A stretch of DNA of 60,259 bases. Origin: an uncultured Clostridia bacterium. Lineage in GTDB: Bacteria > Bacillota > Clostridia > Oscillospirales > Ruminococcaceae. Location: NCBI GenBank assembly GCA_944387885.1, contig CALXGR010000010.1, positions 1 through 60,259 on the forward strand. The letters run 5' to 3'. The translations under genes were made by a program, and so were the position numbers. Positions 23,355 to 32,266 of this stretch are shown here, one piece after another. The notes beneath the pieces were generated by a model that was given only the letters and a program-made list of their open reading frames with translations, was not told the origin of the DNA and did not search any database. The first letter of the stretch is position 1. Each line of letters starts with the position of its first letter.

Positions 23355-24968
23355 ATGAAGCTGACTTTTTTGGGAGCCGACCATGAAGTGACCGGCAGCT
23401 GTACCCTCATTGAGGCCTGCGGCAAGCGGTTTTTGGTGGATGCAGGAATGGAACAGGGAGCAGACATCTATGAGAATGCCCCGTTGCCCCTGCTGGCGGG
23501 GGACGTGGACGGGATTTTCCTGACCCACGCCCACATTGACCATGCGGGCCGAATCCCCTTCCTGTACAAACAGGGGTTCCGGGGGCCCATCTACTGCACC
23601 GAAAGCACCCGGAAGCTCTGCAGCATCATGCTCCGGGACTCCGCCCATATTCAGGAGTTTGAAGCAGAGTGGAAAAACCGGAAGAACGCCCGAAGCGGCG
23701 CACCTCTGGTGGAGCCCCTCTATACCATCCAGGACGCCCTCAGTGTCATGGAGCAGTTCTCGGGGTGCAGCTACGACACCGTCATCACTCCCGCCCCCGG
23801 ATTCCAGATAAGGTTCATCGACGTGGGCCATCTGCTGGGGAGCGCTTCCATTGAAATCACCGTGACCGAGGAGGGAGAGACCACCCGAATCGTGTTCAGC
23901 GGAGATATCGGCAACACCCATCAGCCCATTCTCCGGGACCCCACCCCCCTCCAGGGAGCGGATGTGGTGGTGATGGAGTCTACCTACGGGGACCGGCTCC
24001 ACGGGGAGCGCCCCGACTACGTGGGAGAGCTGACTAAAATCATCCAGACTACCTTTGACCGGGGCGGCAATGTGGTAGTGCCCTGCTTTGCAGTGGGCCG
24101 TACTCAGGAAATGCTCTATTTCCTCCGGCAAATCAAGGAGGAGGGCAGGATCAAGGGACATAAGGACTTTGAGGTCTACCTGGACAGTCCTCTGGCGGCG
24201 GAAGCCACCCAAATTTTTATGGAGTGCAGCGACCAGTGCTATGATGAGGAAGCCGCTGCCCTGCTGGATGCAGGTATCAACCCCATCACCTTCCCGGGGC
24301 TGCGGCTCACTGCCACCAGCGAGGAATCCAAGCTGATCAACGGGGACACCCGCCCCAAGGTGATCCTCTCCGCCAGCGGCATGTGCGAGGCGGGCCGAAT
24401 CCGCCATCACCTGAAACATAACCTGTGGCGGCCGGAATGCACCATCCTTTTTGTGGGATATCAGGCCCACGGGACCCTGGGCCGGGCCCTGGTGGAGGGA
24501 ACCACCCGGGTCAAGCTGTTCGGGGAGTCCATTGAGGTCCGGGCCCAGATCCGGCAGCTGACCGGCATGTCCGGCCACGCCGACCAGAAGGGGCTGGATC
24601 AGTGGCTGACCAGCGCCCCGGAAAAGCCCAGATTCGTCTTTGTAAACCACGGGGATGACCAGGTGTGCGACCAGTACACCGCCCGGCTTCAGGCCATGGG
24701 CTACCAGGCCGAAGCCCCCTATAACGGGTCGGAGTATCAGGTCACGGCCCAGGGCGTGGAATGTCTGGTGAAGGGCAATACCACCCGAATCCAGAAAAAG
24801 CCTGCCGCCCAGGGACAGGAATACCGGGATACTCCCGCCTACCTGCGGCTGGTTGAGATGGGCAAGCGGCTTATGGCTGTCATTACCCACAACAGGGGAG
24901 GAGCCAACAAGGATCTGGCAAAGTTTGCGGATCAAATCGCCTCCCTCTGTGATAAATGGGAACGGTAA
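23355..24968 (+). CDS. MBL-fold beta-CASP ribonuclease-like hydrolase (RMMBL domain)
   Basis: Zinc-dependent nuclease of the CPSF73/Ysh1-like family, probably acting on RNA. The 537-residue protein shows the metallo-beta-lactamase site HAHIDHAG (H58, H60, D62, H63), the downstream VGHLLGSASIEI and SGDIG motifs, the beta-CASP insert with MESTYGDR and VPCFAVGRTQEML, and the C-terminal RMMBL block MSGHADQKGL. AGGAGG lies before the ATG. It overlaps the start of the DUF5662 gene. Unlike RNase J it lacks that family's extra C-terminal domain arrangement; exact substrate unknown. Confidence 0.92.
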   Translation: MKLTFLGADHEVTGSCTLIEACGKRFLVDAGMEQGADIYENAPLPLLAGDVDGIFLTHAHIDHAGRIPFLYKQGFRGPIYCTESTRKLCSIMLRDSAHIQEFEAEWKNRKNARSGAPLVEPLYTIQDALSVMEQFSGCSYDTVITPAPGFQIRFIDVGHLLGSASIEITVTEEGETTRIVFSGDIGNTHQPILRDPTPLQGADVVVMESTYGDRLHGERPDYVGELTKIIQTTFDRGGNVVVPCFAVGRTQEMLYFLRQIKEEGRIKGHKDFEVYLDSPLAAEATQIFMECSDQCYDEEAAALLDAGINPITFPGLRLTATSEESKLINGDTRPKVILSASGMCEAGRIRHHLKHNLWRPECTILFVGYQAHGTLGRALVEGTTRVKLFGESIEVRAQIRQLTGMSGHADQKGLDQWLTSAPEKPRFVFVNHGDDQVCDQYTARLQAMGYQAEAPYNGSEYQVTAQGVECLVKGNTTRIQKKPAAQGQEYRDTPAYLRLVEMGKRLMAVITHNRGGANKDLAKFADQIASLCDKWER

Positions 24969-25519
24969 GAAGGGAATCAAGGTTGCATCCACTGAAACAT
25001 CTGAAAACCATCAACCATCACAAATGGCTGGTATTCGTACATTGCTGGAAGTGCGGGCTGTATAAACAGGCGTTCCTCCATGACATGAGCAAGTATTCTC
25101 CGGTGGAGTTCTGGGCCGGAGCAAAATATTACCAGGGGGTACGCAGCCCCAACAATGCCCAGCGGGAGGCGGAGGGAGTTTCCACTGCTTGGCTCCATCA
25201 CAAGGGCCGGAACAAGCATCACCTGGAATACTGGGTGGATTACAGTCTGGAGGACGGACAGCTGGCCGGCATGGAGATGCCGGTGAAATATGTGGTGGAG
25301 ATGATCTGTGACCGGATCGCCGCCAGCAAGAATTATCAGGGAGCGGCTTACACCCAGCATCATCCCCTGCAGTATTACAACCGGGGAAAGGGCCATTACC
25401 TTCTCCATCCCAAGACCAGAGCCCTGATGGAGGAGCTGCTGGAACTGCTGGACCGGGAAGGGGAGGAAGCCCTTTTCCGGTACATCCGCACCCAGGTGCT
25501 CCACAACGCAAAAGGATAA
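24956..25519 (+). CDS. DUF5662 family protein
   Basis: Conserved protein of about 187 residues, unknown function, rich in His, Tyr and Trp. It matches DUF5662 by LKTINHHKWLVFVHCWKCGLYKQAFLHDMSKYSPVEFW and LHHKGRNKHHLEYWVDY; the HD-like H-D pair plus H-H-K-x-x-N-x-H-H cluster suggests a metal site of HD-domain type, which is inference. The ATG at 24956 lies inside the end of the nuclease gene with no ribosome site; TTG at 24983, preceded by GAAGGGA, may be the true start and would give 178 residues. Confidence 0.78.
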   Translation: MGTVRRESRLHPLKHLKTINHHKWLVFVHCWKCGLYKQAFLHDMSKYSPVEFWAGAKYYQGVRSPNNAQREAEGVSTAWLHHKGRNKHHLEYWVDYSLEDGQLAGMEMPVKYVVEMICDRIAASKNYQGAAYTQHHPLQYYNRGKGHYLLHPKTRALMEELLELLDREGEEALFRYIRTQVLHNAKG

Positions 25520-25530
25520 TAGAAGAAACG

Positions 25531-25573
25531 GAGAGAGCCCCCGGTCATAAGACCGGAGGCTCTCTCTTTTCTA
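25531..25573 (+). terminator. Terminator after DUF5662
   Basis: GAGAGAGCC...CCGGTC pairs with GACCGG...GGCTCTCTC, followed by TTTTCT. Confidence 0.88.
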
Positions 25574-25604
25574 TTTGGCGAAGGAGTGATGTCAAAGAAA
25601 AGGC

Positions 25605-26867
25605 TCATTCGTACCGAAGGGCCTCGATGGGGTCCAGTCGGGCGGCTTTCCGGGCGGGATAATACCCGAAGAAAACCCCGATGGCCATGGAAAAGCCCAC
25701 TGCCAGCAGAATGGCCACCAGGCTGGGCTTGGCGGCATATCCCAGAAGAGAAGCTCCCAGGCTTCCCAGCCCTACCCCAAAGGCTACCCCCAGGGCGCCG
25801 CCTACCAGGCAGATGACCACGGCCTCGGTAATAAACTGAAGAAGGATGGCGCTCTGCCGGGCACCCAGGGCCTTCCGGGTGCCGATTTCCCGGGTCCGCT
25901 CGGTAATGCTCACCAGCATAATGTTCATGACCCCGATGCCGCCTACCAGAAGGCTGATGGCGGCAATGGCGGCGATGGCCAGCTTGACGGTGTCCAGCAT
26001 CTGGGTCATCTCCTCCAGCATGGATTCCATACTGGAAGCGGTGACAGTCCAGCTCTCATTCCGGGTGTAGAAACTGGAGAAAAAGTCCTCGGTCTCCTCC
26101 ATGAAAGCAGTGGTGTCCACATCGGTGGAGGCCACCACTGTCAGATTTTGATAACCGGAGGAAAGATTCCCCAGTTTCTGGGCAGTGGCCAGGGGAATGT
26201 AAAGCTGGGTGACCGGGTCCTCCCCGGTCAGGTTGTAATATCCGCTGTCGTCGTAGGTGTATATCCCCACGATATAGAAGGTAAAAAGCTGCCCGTTTAC
26301 GGTCAGACGAAACTCACTTCCCAGAAGGGAAGAGTCCGACCGGCCGAAAAGGGCTTCGCAGGCCAAATCACTGATGACGGCAATCTGCCGTTCCCCATCC
26401 GTGTCCTGGATGAACCGCCCGGCGGAAAGGTCCACCTGGTTGGCTTCGGCGTACTGATTATTTACACCGGTTGCAAGTACAGAAGCGGTGTCCTCCCCGG
26501 TCCCCACGGTGCCGCTGCCCAGATTGGCTTCCAGGCTGATGGCGTGAATTTTATCCTGGAAGGCCTGGGAAAATTCCTCTATCATGTCCTCGGTAATTAA
26601 GTCCTCCTCACTGGGCTGGCTCATGCCGAACAGGCGGACGGCGCCGCCCCGGGTCTCATCCGAGGAACTTTTCTGCTGAAGGCTGACGGTAATGTTGTTG
26701 ATGCCAAAGCCCTGCAGGCTGTCGGTGATGGAGCCGGAGAGGGAATCTCCCACCGTCACAATGGCAATCACCGAGCCAATGCCGATGATGATTCCCAGCA
26801 TGGTGAGAAGGGCCCGCATTTTGTTGGCCCAAAGGCTGCTGAAAGCCAGGCGGATATTGTCAAGCAT
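25605..26867 (-). CDS. MacB-type ABC transporter permease
   Basis: Membrane component of a MacAB-like exporter for peptides, macrolides or lipids. The 420-residue protein has an N-terminal membrane helix (MRALLTMLGIIIGIGSVIAIV, about 17-37), a large extracellular MacB periplasmic-core domain (about 40-280) and three C-terminal helices with the FtsX-family signature GIGVMNIMLVSITERTREIGTRKALGA. It overlaps the ATPase gene by 8 bases. Third gene of the adaptor-ATPase-permease operon. In MacB of Gram-negatives the ATPase is fused; here it is separate, as usual in Firmicutes. Confidence 0.92.
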   Translation of the reverse strand: MLDNIRLAFSSLWANKMRALLTMLGIIIGIGSVIAIVTVGDSLSGSITDSLQGFGINNITVSLQQKSSSDETRGGAVRLFGMSQPSEEDLITEDMIEEFSQAFQDKIHAISLEANLGSGTVGTGEDTASVLATGVNNQYAEANQVDLSAGRFIQDTDGERQIAVISDLACEALFGRSDSSLLGSEFRLTVNGQLFTFYIVGIYTYDDSGYYNLTGEDPVTQLYIPLATAQKLGNLSSGYQNLTVVASTDVDTTAFMEETEDFFSSFYTRNESWTVTASSMESMLEEMTQMLDTVKLAIAAIAAISLLVGGIGVMNIMLVSITERTREIGTRKALGARQSAILLQFITEAVVICLVGGALGVAFGVGLGSLGASLLGYAAKPSLVAILLAVGFSMAIGVFFGYYPARKAARLDPIEALRYE

Positions 26868-27564
26868 GACGGCCCGCCCCCTTTCTTTCCCCGATGAACA
26901 GCCCGTCCTGAAGGGTGAGGATTCGCTGACATTCCTCGGCCAGCTGCTGGCTGTGGGTAATCAGGACAATGGTCATTCCCTGGCGGTGGAGCTGGTGGAA
27001 AATATCCATCACCGACCGGCTGGTGGCGGAGTCCAGGGCACCGGTGGGCTCGTCTGCCAACAGCAGGGAAGGCTGGTTGGCCAGGGCCCGGGCAATGGCC
27101 ACCCGCTGTTTCTGACCGCCGGAAAGCTCGTTGGGCTGGTGGCTGGCCCGGTCGGACATCCCCACCATCTCCAGCAGCTGGGAGGCCCGCTGGGCCCGCT
27201 GCCGGGCGCTTATCCCTGCATAAAGCATGGGAAGCTCCACATTTTTCTGGGCGGTGGTCCGCCCGATCAGGTTGAAAGTCTGAAATACAAACCCGATCTT
27301 CTGGTTCCGAATCTGGGACAGAGAGCTTTCCCGGGCCTGGCCGATATCCACCCCGTCCAGAATATAGCTGCCCTGGGTGGGCCGGTCCAGCACTCCGATA
27401 ATATTCATAAGGGTGGATTTGCCGCTGCCGCTTTCACCCACAATGGCCACAAACTCCCCGGGGTAAACGGTCAGGTCAATGCCGTGAAGAATCTCCAGCT
27501 CGTTGGGTTTGCCGGGATAGTACCGTTTTACAATTCCTTTCATGGAAATAATAGGCTCTGCCAT
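26860..27564 (-). CDS. ABC transporter ATP-binding protein (MacB/LolD type)
   Basis: ATPase of 234 residues that powers the adjacent permease. Walker A GESGSGKST (about 41-49), Q-loop FQTFNL, signature LSGGQKQRVAIARAL, Walker B LLLADEPTGALD and switch His ITHSQQ are all intact. The family is the mechanotransmission (type VII) ABC group that includes LolD, FtsE and MacB. Lies 5 bases after the adaptor gene and overlaps the permease gene. Confidence 0.95.
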   Translation of the reverse strand: MAEPIISMKGIVKRYYPGKPNELEILHGIDLTVYPGEFVAIVGESGSGKSTLMNIIGVLDRPTQGSYILDGVDIGQARESSLSQIRNQKIGFVFQTFNLIGRTTAQKNVELPMLYAGISARQRAQRASQLLEMVGMSDRASHQPNELSGGQKQRVAIARALANQPSLLLADEPTGALDSATSRSVMDIFHQLHRQGMTIVLITHSQQLAEECQRILTLQDGLFIGERKGAGRHA

Positions 27565-27569
27565 GAGAA

Positions 27570-29303
27570 TCAGCCTCCCATGGGGCCGCCGCCCATTCCG
27601 CCGCCACCGCCGACGGCGGGAGCAGCTCCCACAATAACGCTGCCGCTCATGTCACCCATTTCCATGGACATTTCTCCCCGGCCGGACTCCCCGAAGGGAA
27701 GTCCCTGGGTGATGGTTTCATCCAGAACGGAAGCCTTTACCACCATTCCCTCTTTCGGGGAATCACCACTGATTTCAGCGTAGTAGTCGTTGGTCTCGCC
27801 CACGGTGACAGACACCGGCTCAAAGGTGTCCTCCTGGGTTTCGGAGCGGACATAGATCTGGGTGGTGCCGTCCTCCAGGGTCTCAATGGCATCCAGGGGT
27901 ACGGTAAATACATTTTCGGTGGTGGACTGGATGATTTCCACCGAGGCGTTGGTCCCGACGAGCAGGCCGCTGTCGGCGCTGTCCACCGTCACTTTGGCGG
28001 AGAAGGTGCTGGAGGAATTGCCGCCCCCGGAGGCAGTGGGGGAAATCTGGGTCAGGGTGCCGGAAATCTCCCCGTCGATCACATCGCTGGTGATGATGGC
28101 TTTCATGCCTTCCTTCACATTTTCAATGTCATATTCCGCAATATTGATGGAAATCTGGAGTTTGGAGGTGTCCTGAATGGTGGCGACGGCTCCGTCCACC
28201 ACACTGCCCACTGTGGCATTAAGGGAGGTCACCTTGCCGTCGGTCTGGGCTTTCAGGGTGCATTTGTCCAGCTGGTCCTCCAACTCCTCCAGCTCGTCGC
28301 TTTCGCCTGCTTTGTTGTAGTTGTCCAGGGCTTTGTCCCGGGTGTCCTCTGCATTTTCCGCAGCAGTCAGGGCGTTTTCATAGGTGGACTTGGCCTGGTC
28401 GTAGGCGGTCTGAGCCTGAGTGTAAGCGGAGGACAGGGAGTTATAGTTGGAAGTAGACTGGGCAGTCTGAAGCTGAGACTGGGCATCGTTCAGGGTAGTC
28501 TGGGCCGAGTCATAGGCGCTCTTGGCCGTACTAAAACTGGTCTGGGCCTGGTCCAGGGCAGCTTTGGCTTCCACCGTCTCAGGGGCATCCGCACCAGCGG
28601 AGGCTACAAGCTGGTCATAGGCGGCCTGAGCCTGGTTCAGGGTGGTCTGAGCGCTGTTCATGGTATTCAGAGCGGTGAGAAGGGCGCTGTTGGCGAAATC
28701 TACCTTGGACTGATAGGGTTTTACAATGGAGTATGCCTTGTCGTAGGCGCTCTTGGCGTCATCCAGGTGGTCCTCCGCTTCCTCCATGTCATCGTAAGTT
28801 TCGGTGACCTTTTCCTGAGCTTCGGTCAGAGCGGTTTGAGCATCCTCATACTGCTCCTGGGCATCGGCCTTGTTCTCGGCCAGGTCCTCCTTCATTTTCT
28901 GGATGCTGTCCTCCAGTTCCGAGGTGTCCAGGGTGCAGATGATATCGCCCTCTTTCACCGAGTCGCCCACCTGTACATGGACTTCTTTCACGGTATATTT
29001 CAGGTCGGTGGTGACGGTGGAGACCTGAGAACTTTCCACAGTGCCGGTGGCGCTGATGGAATCCTCCAGAGTACCCCGTTCCAGGGTAACGGTCCGCACA
29101 TAGCCTTCCCCGGCAGCTTCCAGCGCACCACTGCGGCGGGGCCGGAGAACCAGCAGGGCAATAAGCCCCAGAATAACCACCAGAATCAGGGCGGTGGCTG
29201 CGATTTTGTGCCGGAACAAAAAGGTCAGCAGAGCCGAACCTTTTCTCTCCAGTGCCCCCAAAAAGGCAGAAGCCCGGGTCCGGGCGGATTGGATGATATT
29301 CAT
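27570..29303 (-). CDS. HlyD/MacA-family membrane fusion adaptor with very long coiled coil
   Basis: Extracytoplasmic adaptor of the exporter, 577 residues. It has a membrane anchor (IAATALILVVILGLIALLVL, about 34-53), a first lipoyl half (VTTDLKYTVKEVHVQVGDSVKEGDIICTLD), a long alanine/glutamine-rich coiled coil of about 240 residues built of repeating AQTTLNQAQAAYDQ-like units, the second lipoyl half (CTLKAQTDGKVTSLNATVGSVV), a beta-barrel, and a Gly/Met-rich tail (GGGGGMGGGPMGG). The ATG at 29301-29303 has GGAGGAAGG upstream. First gene of the operon. The coil is longer than in typical MacA. Confidence 0.9.
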   Translation of the reverse strand: MNIIQSARTRASAFLGALERKGSALLTFLFRHKIAATALILVVILGLIALLVLRPRRSGALEAAGEGYVRTVTLERGTLEDSISATGTVESSQVSTVTTDLKYTVKEVHVQVGDSVKEGDIICTLDTSELEDSIQKMKEDLAENKADAQEQYEDAQTALTEAQEKVTETYDDMEEAEDHLDDAKSAYDKAYSIVKPYQSKVDFANSALLTALNTMNSAQTTLNQAQAAYDQLVASAGADAPETVEAKAALDQAQTSFSTAKSAYDSAQTTLNDAQSQLQTAQSTSNYNSLSSAYTQAQTAYDQAKSTYENALTAAENAEDTRDKALDNYNKAGESDELEELEDQLDKCTLKAQTDGKVTSLNATVGSVVDGAVATIQDTSKLQISINIAEYDIENVKEGMKAIITSDVIDGEISGTLTQISPTASGGGNSSSTFSAKVTVDSADSGLLVGTNASVEIIQSTTENVFTVPLDAIETLEDGTTQIYVRSETQEDTFEPVSVTVGETNDYYAEISGDSPKEGMVVKASVLDETITQGLPFGESGRGEMSMEMGDMSGSVIVGAAPAVGGGGGMGGGPMGG

Positions 29304-29420
29304 GATTCCTTCCTCCAATGATTTTGAAGTTTCCCGCCGGCAGGATAGTCCTGGTGGGCGGTCATACCGGCATTTTACAGGGAAGCTGTGAAATCATCCG
29401 GGAAGAGAAGTGATAATTTT

Positions 29421-29462
29421 ATGGAAAAATAAAAAGAAGGACCTTCCGGCGGAAGATCCTTC
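29421..29462 (-). terminator. Terminator of the GT8-GT2 gene (minus strand)
   Basis: GAAGGATCTTCCG pairs with CGGAAGGTCCTTC (one mismatched step) and on the minus strand is followed by TTTTTATTTTT. It isolates the glycosyltransferase unit from macA. The remaining 117 bases up to macA show no clear promoter. Confidence 0.8.
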
Positions 29463-29528
29463 TGAAAAAAGTGAATTTGCAAAAAGCCCCGGAGGGTGGG
29501 CTGTTCTGATCTGAACAGGGAATAAGAA

Positions 29529-31274
29529 TCAGTCCTCATCCTGGGAGACGATCAGCCCTTCCTCTTTGAGAAGCCGCTCATTGGGCTTCTGGCGCTGGCC
29601 GTGTTCCCGGGCAAAGTCGATCATAAAGCGGTGGATTTTCAGTTTGTTTTCCTGGTAAAGATCCAGGTTCTGATAGAGGTCCTTGTAGTGGTCAAACAGC
29701 TCCAGCCGGGTGGAGATGATCTTGCCCTGGGTAGCCGCCATGCTGGACAGGCTTCCCTTGGTCTTTACATAGTAGTAGAGGGGCTCCTTGAGGATATAAA
29801 TCTGCTCGGCGTATTGGAGGTATTCCAGGTTGAAGAGGAAATCCTCGCACCAGTCCAGATGGCGGGGAAACTCCAGACCGTTGGCCCGGATGATATCCAG
29901 ACGGAAAAACTTGTTCCAGACTACCCCGTAATAGAAGTCAGCAGGGTTATCCATCATGATTTCGGCCAGTTCCTTCCGGGAATAAAGCCCCTGGTCGATC
30001 CGGCCCATCTGGTAGCACCGGTCCCCAATGATCCGGTAGTAGTCGGCAATCACCAGTTCACAGCCGGTGGTCTCGGCGGCAATGACCAGCCGTTCGGCGG
30101 CGTTGGGCTCCAGCCAGTCATCACTGTCTGCAAACATGATATACTCGCCCCGGGCCAGGGAAAGGCCCAGGTTCCGGCAGCTGGCAGGACCGCCGTTGGG
30201 ATGGGTGATGACCTGAAGACGGGGGTCTTTGGCGGCGTACTTTTCCAGAACTTCCAGGCTGTTGTCGGTGCTGCCGTCGTTGATGAGGAACACTTCCAGC
30301 TGGGAATAGCTCTGGCCCAGAATGCTGTCCAGCAGCCGGGGAAGGCTGGCGGCACTGTTATAGACCGGGATAATGAGACTGACCAGAGGAAGCCGGCCTT
30401 CCCCTTCGAATTCGGGGTGAGTGGGGTCCTCCAGAATGGCCCGGCCTCCGTCTCCCAGCACCAGGGCGGCCTGTCGGGAATATTTCAGGTAAAAGACATC
30501 AAACTGCCCCAGGTAGTGGTCGTTCCAGGGCTTGTTCCGCCCTGCATAGTGGAAAATGACCGTATTCTTTTTTACCCAGTCCGGATTGAAGTCCTCCCGG
30601 GCAGGGTTGGCCCGGCGGTGGGCGTTGTAAATTTTCTCGGACAGATTGTACCGCAGACTGTCCAGAGGAAGCACCCGGTCCCCGTAAAGACGGCTGAACA
30701 GATCGGCATCTGTCCGGAAAAGGAGATTCTGCCATTTTTTCAGGAAGAGGGAAGCCTTTTCCAAGGTCTGTTCCTGGCGCAGCCGTCCCAGATTGTAAAG
30801 AAGCACTCCCCGGTTGAAGTAGAGACTGTCCTGGGGGAGAAGCCGGGTAAACCGCTCCATCCCGGGAGGGGTGGCGGTGGCGGCGGCAAAGAGATGGTCT
30901 CCCAGGTCCAGGTCATACAGCTCCCGGATGGGTTTGAGAACCACCAGGTCCGGGTCCAGGAAAAGGATGCGGTCCAGGTCATCGGGCAGGTAAAGGGCGG
31001 CAAAAAGCCGGTAATAAAGGCTCCGGGGAAGCCGCTCGCTTACAGGAAGGGACCGGAACAGATTCTGGGGAGCCTGTATTGGAATCAGCTCACTGCCGCT
31101 GGGTTCCAGGATACGGCGGATGGGAGTCTGCTGGTCCTGGCTCAGGTCATTGGATACCAGGTAAACCCGGAACTTTTCCCCGGGGTTGTTTTCCTGAAGG
31201 CTGGTAAGCATGGTGCAAAGGGGAAAAAGATAGCTTTGATTCAGGGAAATCAAAAGATTCATGGGCTGGGACAT
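29529..31274 (-). CDS. Bifunctional glycosyltransferase, GT8 domain fused to GT2 domain
   Basis: Two glycosyltransferases in one 581-residue chain. Residues 5-270 are GT8 (general-stress/LPS galactosyl- or glucosyltransferase type), with the metal-binding D107-P-D109 in LFLDPDLVVL and a FHYAGRNKPW end motif. Residues 298-520 are GT2, with VSLIIPVYNSAASL, the NDGST turn and D383-S-D-D-W387. No signal or membrane helix, so both act in the cytoplasm, probably adding two sugars in a row to a cell-surface glycan or capsule precursor. GGAGG precedes the ATG. Monocistronic or joined with the HAD gene 14 bases upstream of it. Confidence 0.9.
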   Translation of the reverse strand: MSQPMNLLISLNQSYLFPLCTMLTSLQENNPGEKFRVYLVSNDLSQDQQTPIRRILEPSGSELIPIQAPQNLFRSLPVSERLPRSLYYRLFAALYLPDDLDRILFLDPDLVVLKPIRELYDLDLGDHLFAAATATPPGMERFTRLLPQDSLYFNRGVLLYNLGRLRQEQTLEKASLFLKKWQNLLFRTDADLFSRLYGDRVLPLDSLRYNLSEKIYNAHRRANPAREDFNPDWVKKNTVIFHYAGRNKPWNDHYLGQFDVFYLKYSRQAALVLGDGGRAILEDPTHPEFEGEGRLPLVSLIIPVYNSAASLPRLLDSILGQSYSQLEVFLINDGSTDNSLEVLEKYAAKDPRLQVITHPNGGPASCRNLGLSLARGEYIMFADSDDWLEPNAAERLVIAAETTGCELVIADYYRIIGDRCYQMGRIDQGLYSRKELAEIMMDNPADFYYGVVWNKFFRLDIIRANGLEFPRHLDWCEDFLFNLEYLQYAEQIYILKEPLYYYVKTKGSLSSMAATQGKIISTRLELFDHYKDLYQNLDLYQENKLKIHRFMIDFAREHGQRQKPNERLLKEEGLIVSQDED

Positions 31275-31288
31275 GGATGATTCCTCCC

Positions 31289-32125
31289 TTACAGCACAAA
31301 TTGTTCGATGGCTTTGGCTACTCCGTCATGGTTATTGTCGTCGGTAATGAACTTGGCCGTTTTCTTGATGGATTCCTCGGCGTTCCCCATGGCCACGCTC
31401 AGCCCTACCGACTGAAGCATGGCCAGGTCATTGCTGTTGTCTCCGCAGGCCATAATGTTTTCGGCTCCGCAGCCCAGCTCTTTGGCCAGGGCCAGCAGGG
31501 CGGCGCCCTTGTGGACTCCGTGAGCGTTGAGTTCAATGTTGTTCTCAAAGCTGCTGGTGATTTCCACCTGAGGAAATTTTTCTGCAATCAGATCCCAGGT
31601 TTTGCGCCGCTGTTCCAGGTCCTGGAACATGGCGACCACCTTTTCCACACGGCCCTCATGATCCAGAATGTACTGGCGCAGGTCCTTGACCTTGCGCCGG
31701 GTGTCCTTGATGTAGGCACGGATATTGGCAGGGGCAAATTCCTCCAGCAGATGAGCGTTCCGCTCAGGGGTGTAGCTCTGCCCGCCAATAAAGACATTGC
31801 AGATGCAGTCTATGGGATCCAGCAGGTCATAGAGCCCCAAGGCGGTGGGGGTGTCAAAGGGCATGAAAACCACAGGCTCACCGTCCGACAGCCGGGTGAT
31901 GGTGGCACCGTTGCTGGTTAGAGCGTAATCCACCCCGGGAATGTCCAGGAATTCTTTGGGAACCCCGGAAGCAGGGCGCCCGGTGGCAGGAAGGACTGCG
32001 ATGCCCTTGGCTGCTGCGGCTTCGATGGCAGCCAGAGTCCGGGGTGTGATCTTTTTTTGGTCATTAAAAACAGTACCGTCCAGATCCAGACCAATGATCC
32101 GGATGGGATAAGGATAAGCGCTCAT
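31289..32125 (-). CDS. HAD-superfamily Cof-type phosphatase
   Basis: Cytoplasmic phosphatase of 278 residues, class IIB HAD. Motif I IIGLDLDGTVFND, motif II PATGRP, motif III Lys region and motif IV CGDNSNDLAMLQSVG are intact. The substrate (sugar phosphate, FMN or pyridoxal phosphate are typical for Cof/YwpJ relatives) cannot be told from sequence. AGGAGGG precedes the ATG at 32123-32125. It lies just ahead of the GT8-GT2 gene on the minus strand, 14 bases apart. Confidence 0.92.
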   Translation of the reverse strand: MSAYPYPIRIIGLDLDGTVFNDQKKITPRTLAAIEAAAAKGIAVLPATGRPASGVPKEFLDIPGVDYALTSNGATITRLSDGEPVVFMPFDTPTALGLYDLLDPIDCICNVFIGGQSYTPERNAHLLEEFAPANIRAYIKDTRRKVKDLRQYILDHEGRVEKVVAMFQDLEQRRKTWDLIAEKFPQVEITSSFENNIELNAHGVHKGAALLALAKELGCGAENIMACGDNSNDLAMLQSVGLSVAMGNAEESIKKTAKFITDDNNHDGVAKAIEQFVL

Positions 32126-32181
32126 ACTCCCTCCTGAAAGTTGTCTCATTTTGATTTTATTGTACTATCCCGGCGGGGCCT

Positions 32182-32210
32182 TTGCAAGATTGGGCCGGTC
32201 GTGTTACAAT
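32182..32210 (+). promoter_or_regulatory. Promoter of the PAP2-GNAT/MnmM unit
   Basis: TTGCAA (32182-32187), 17-base spacer, TACAAT (32205-32210). Confidence 0.7.
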
Positions 32211-32266
32211 AAAAAATATTCTGCCGGGGAAAACAGATTTTCCCGGAAGGATAAGGAGGAAAAATT

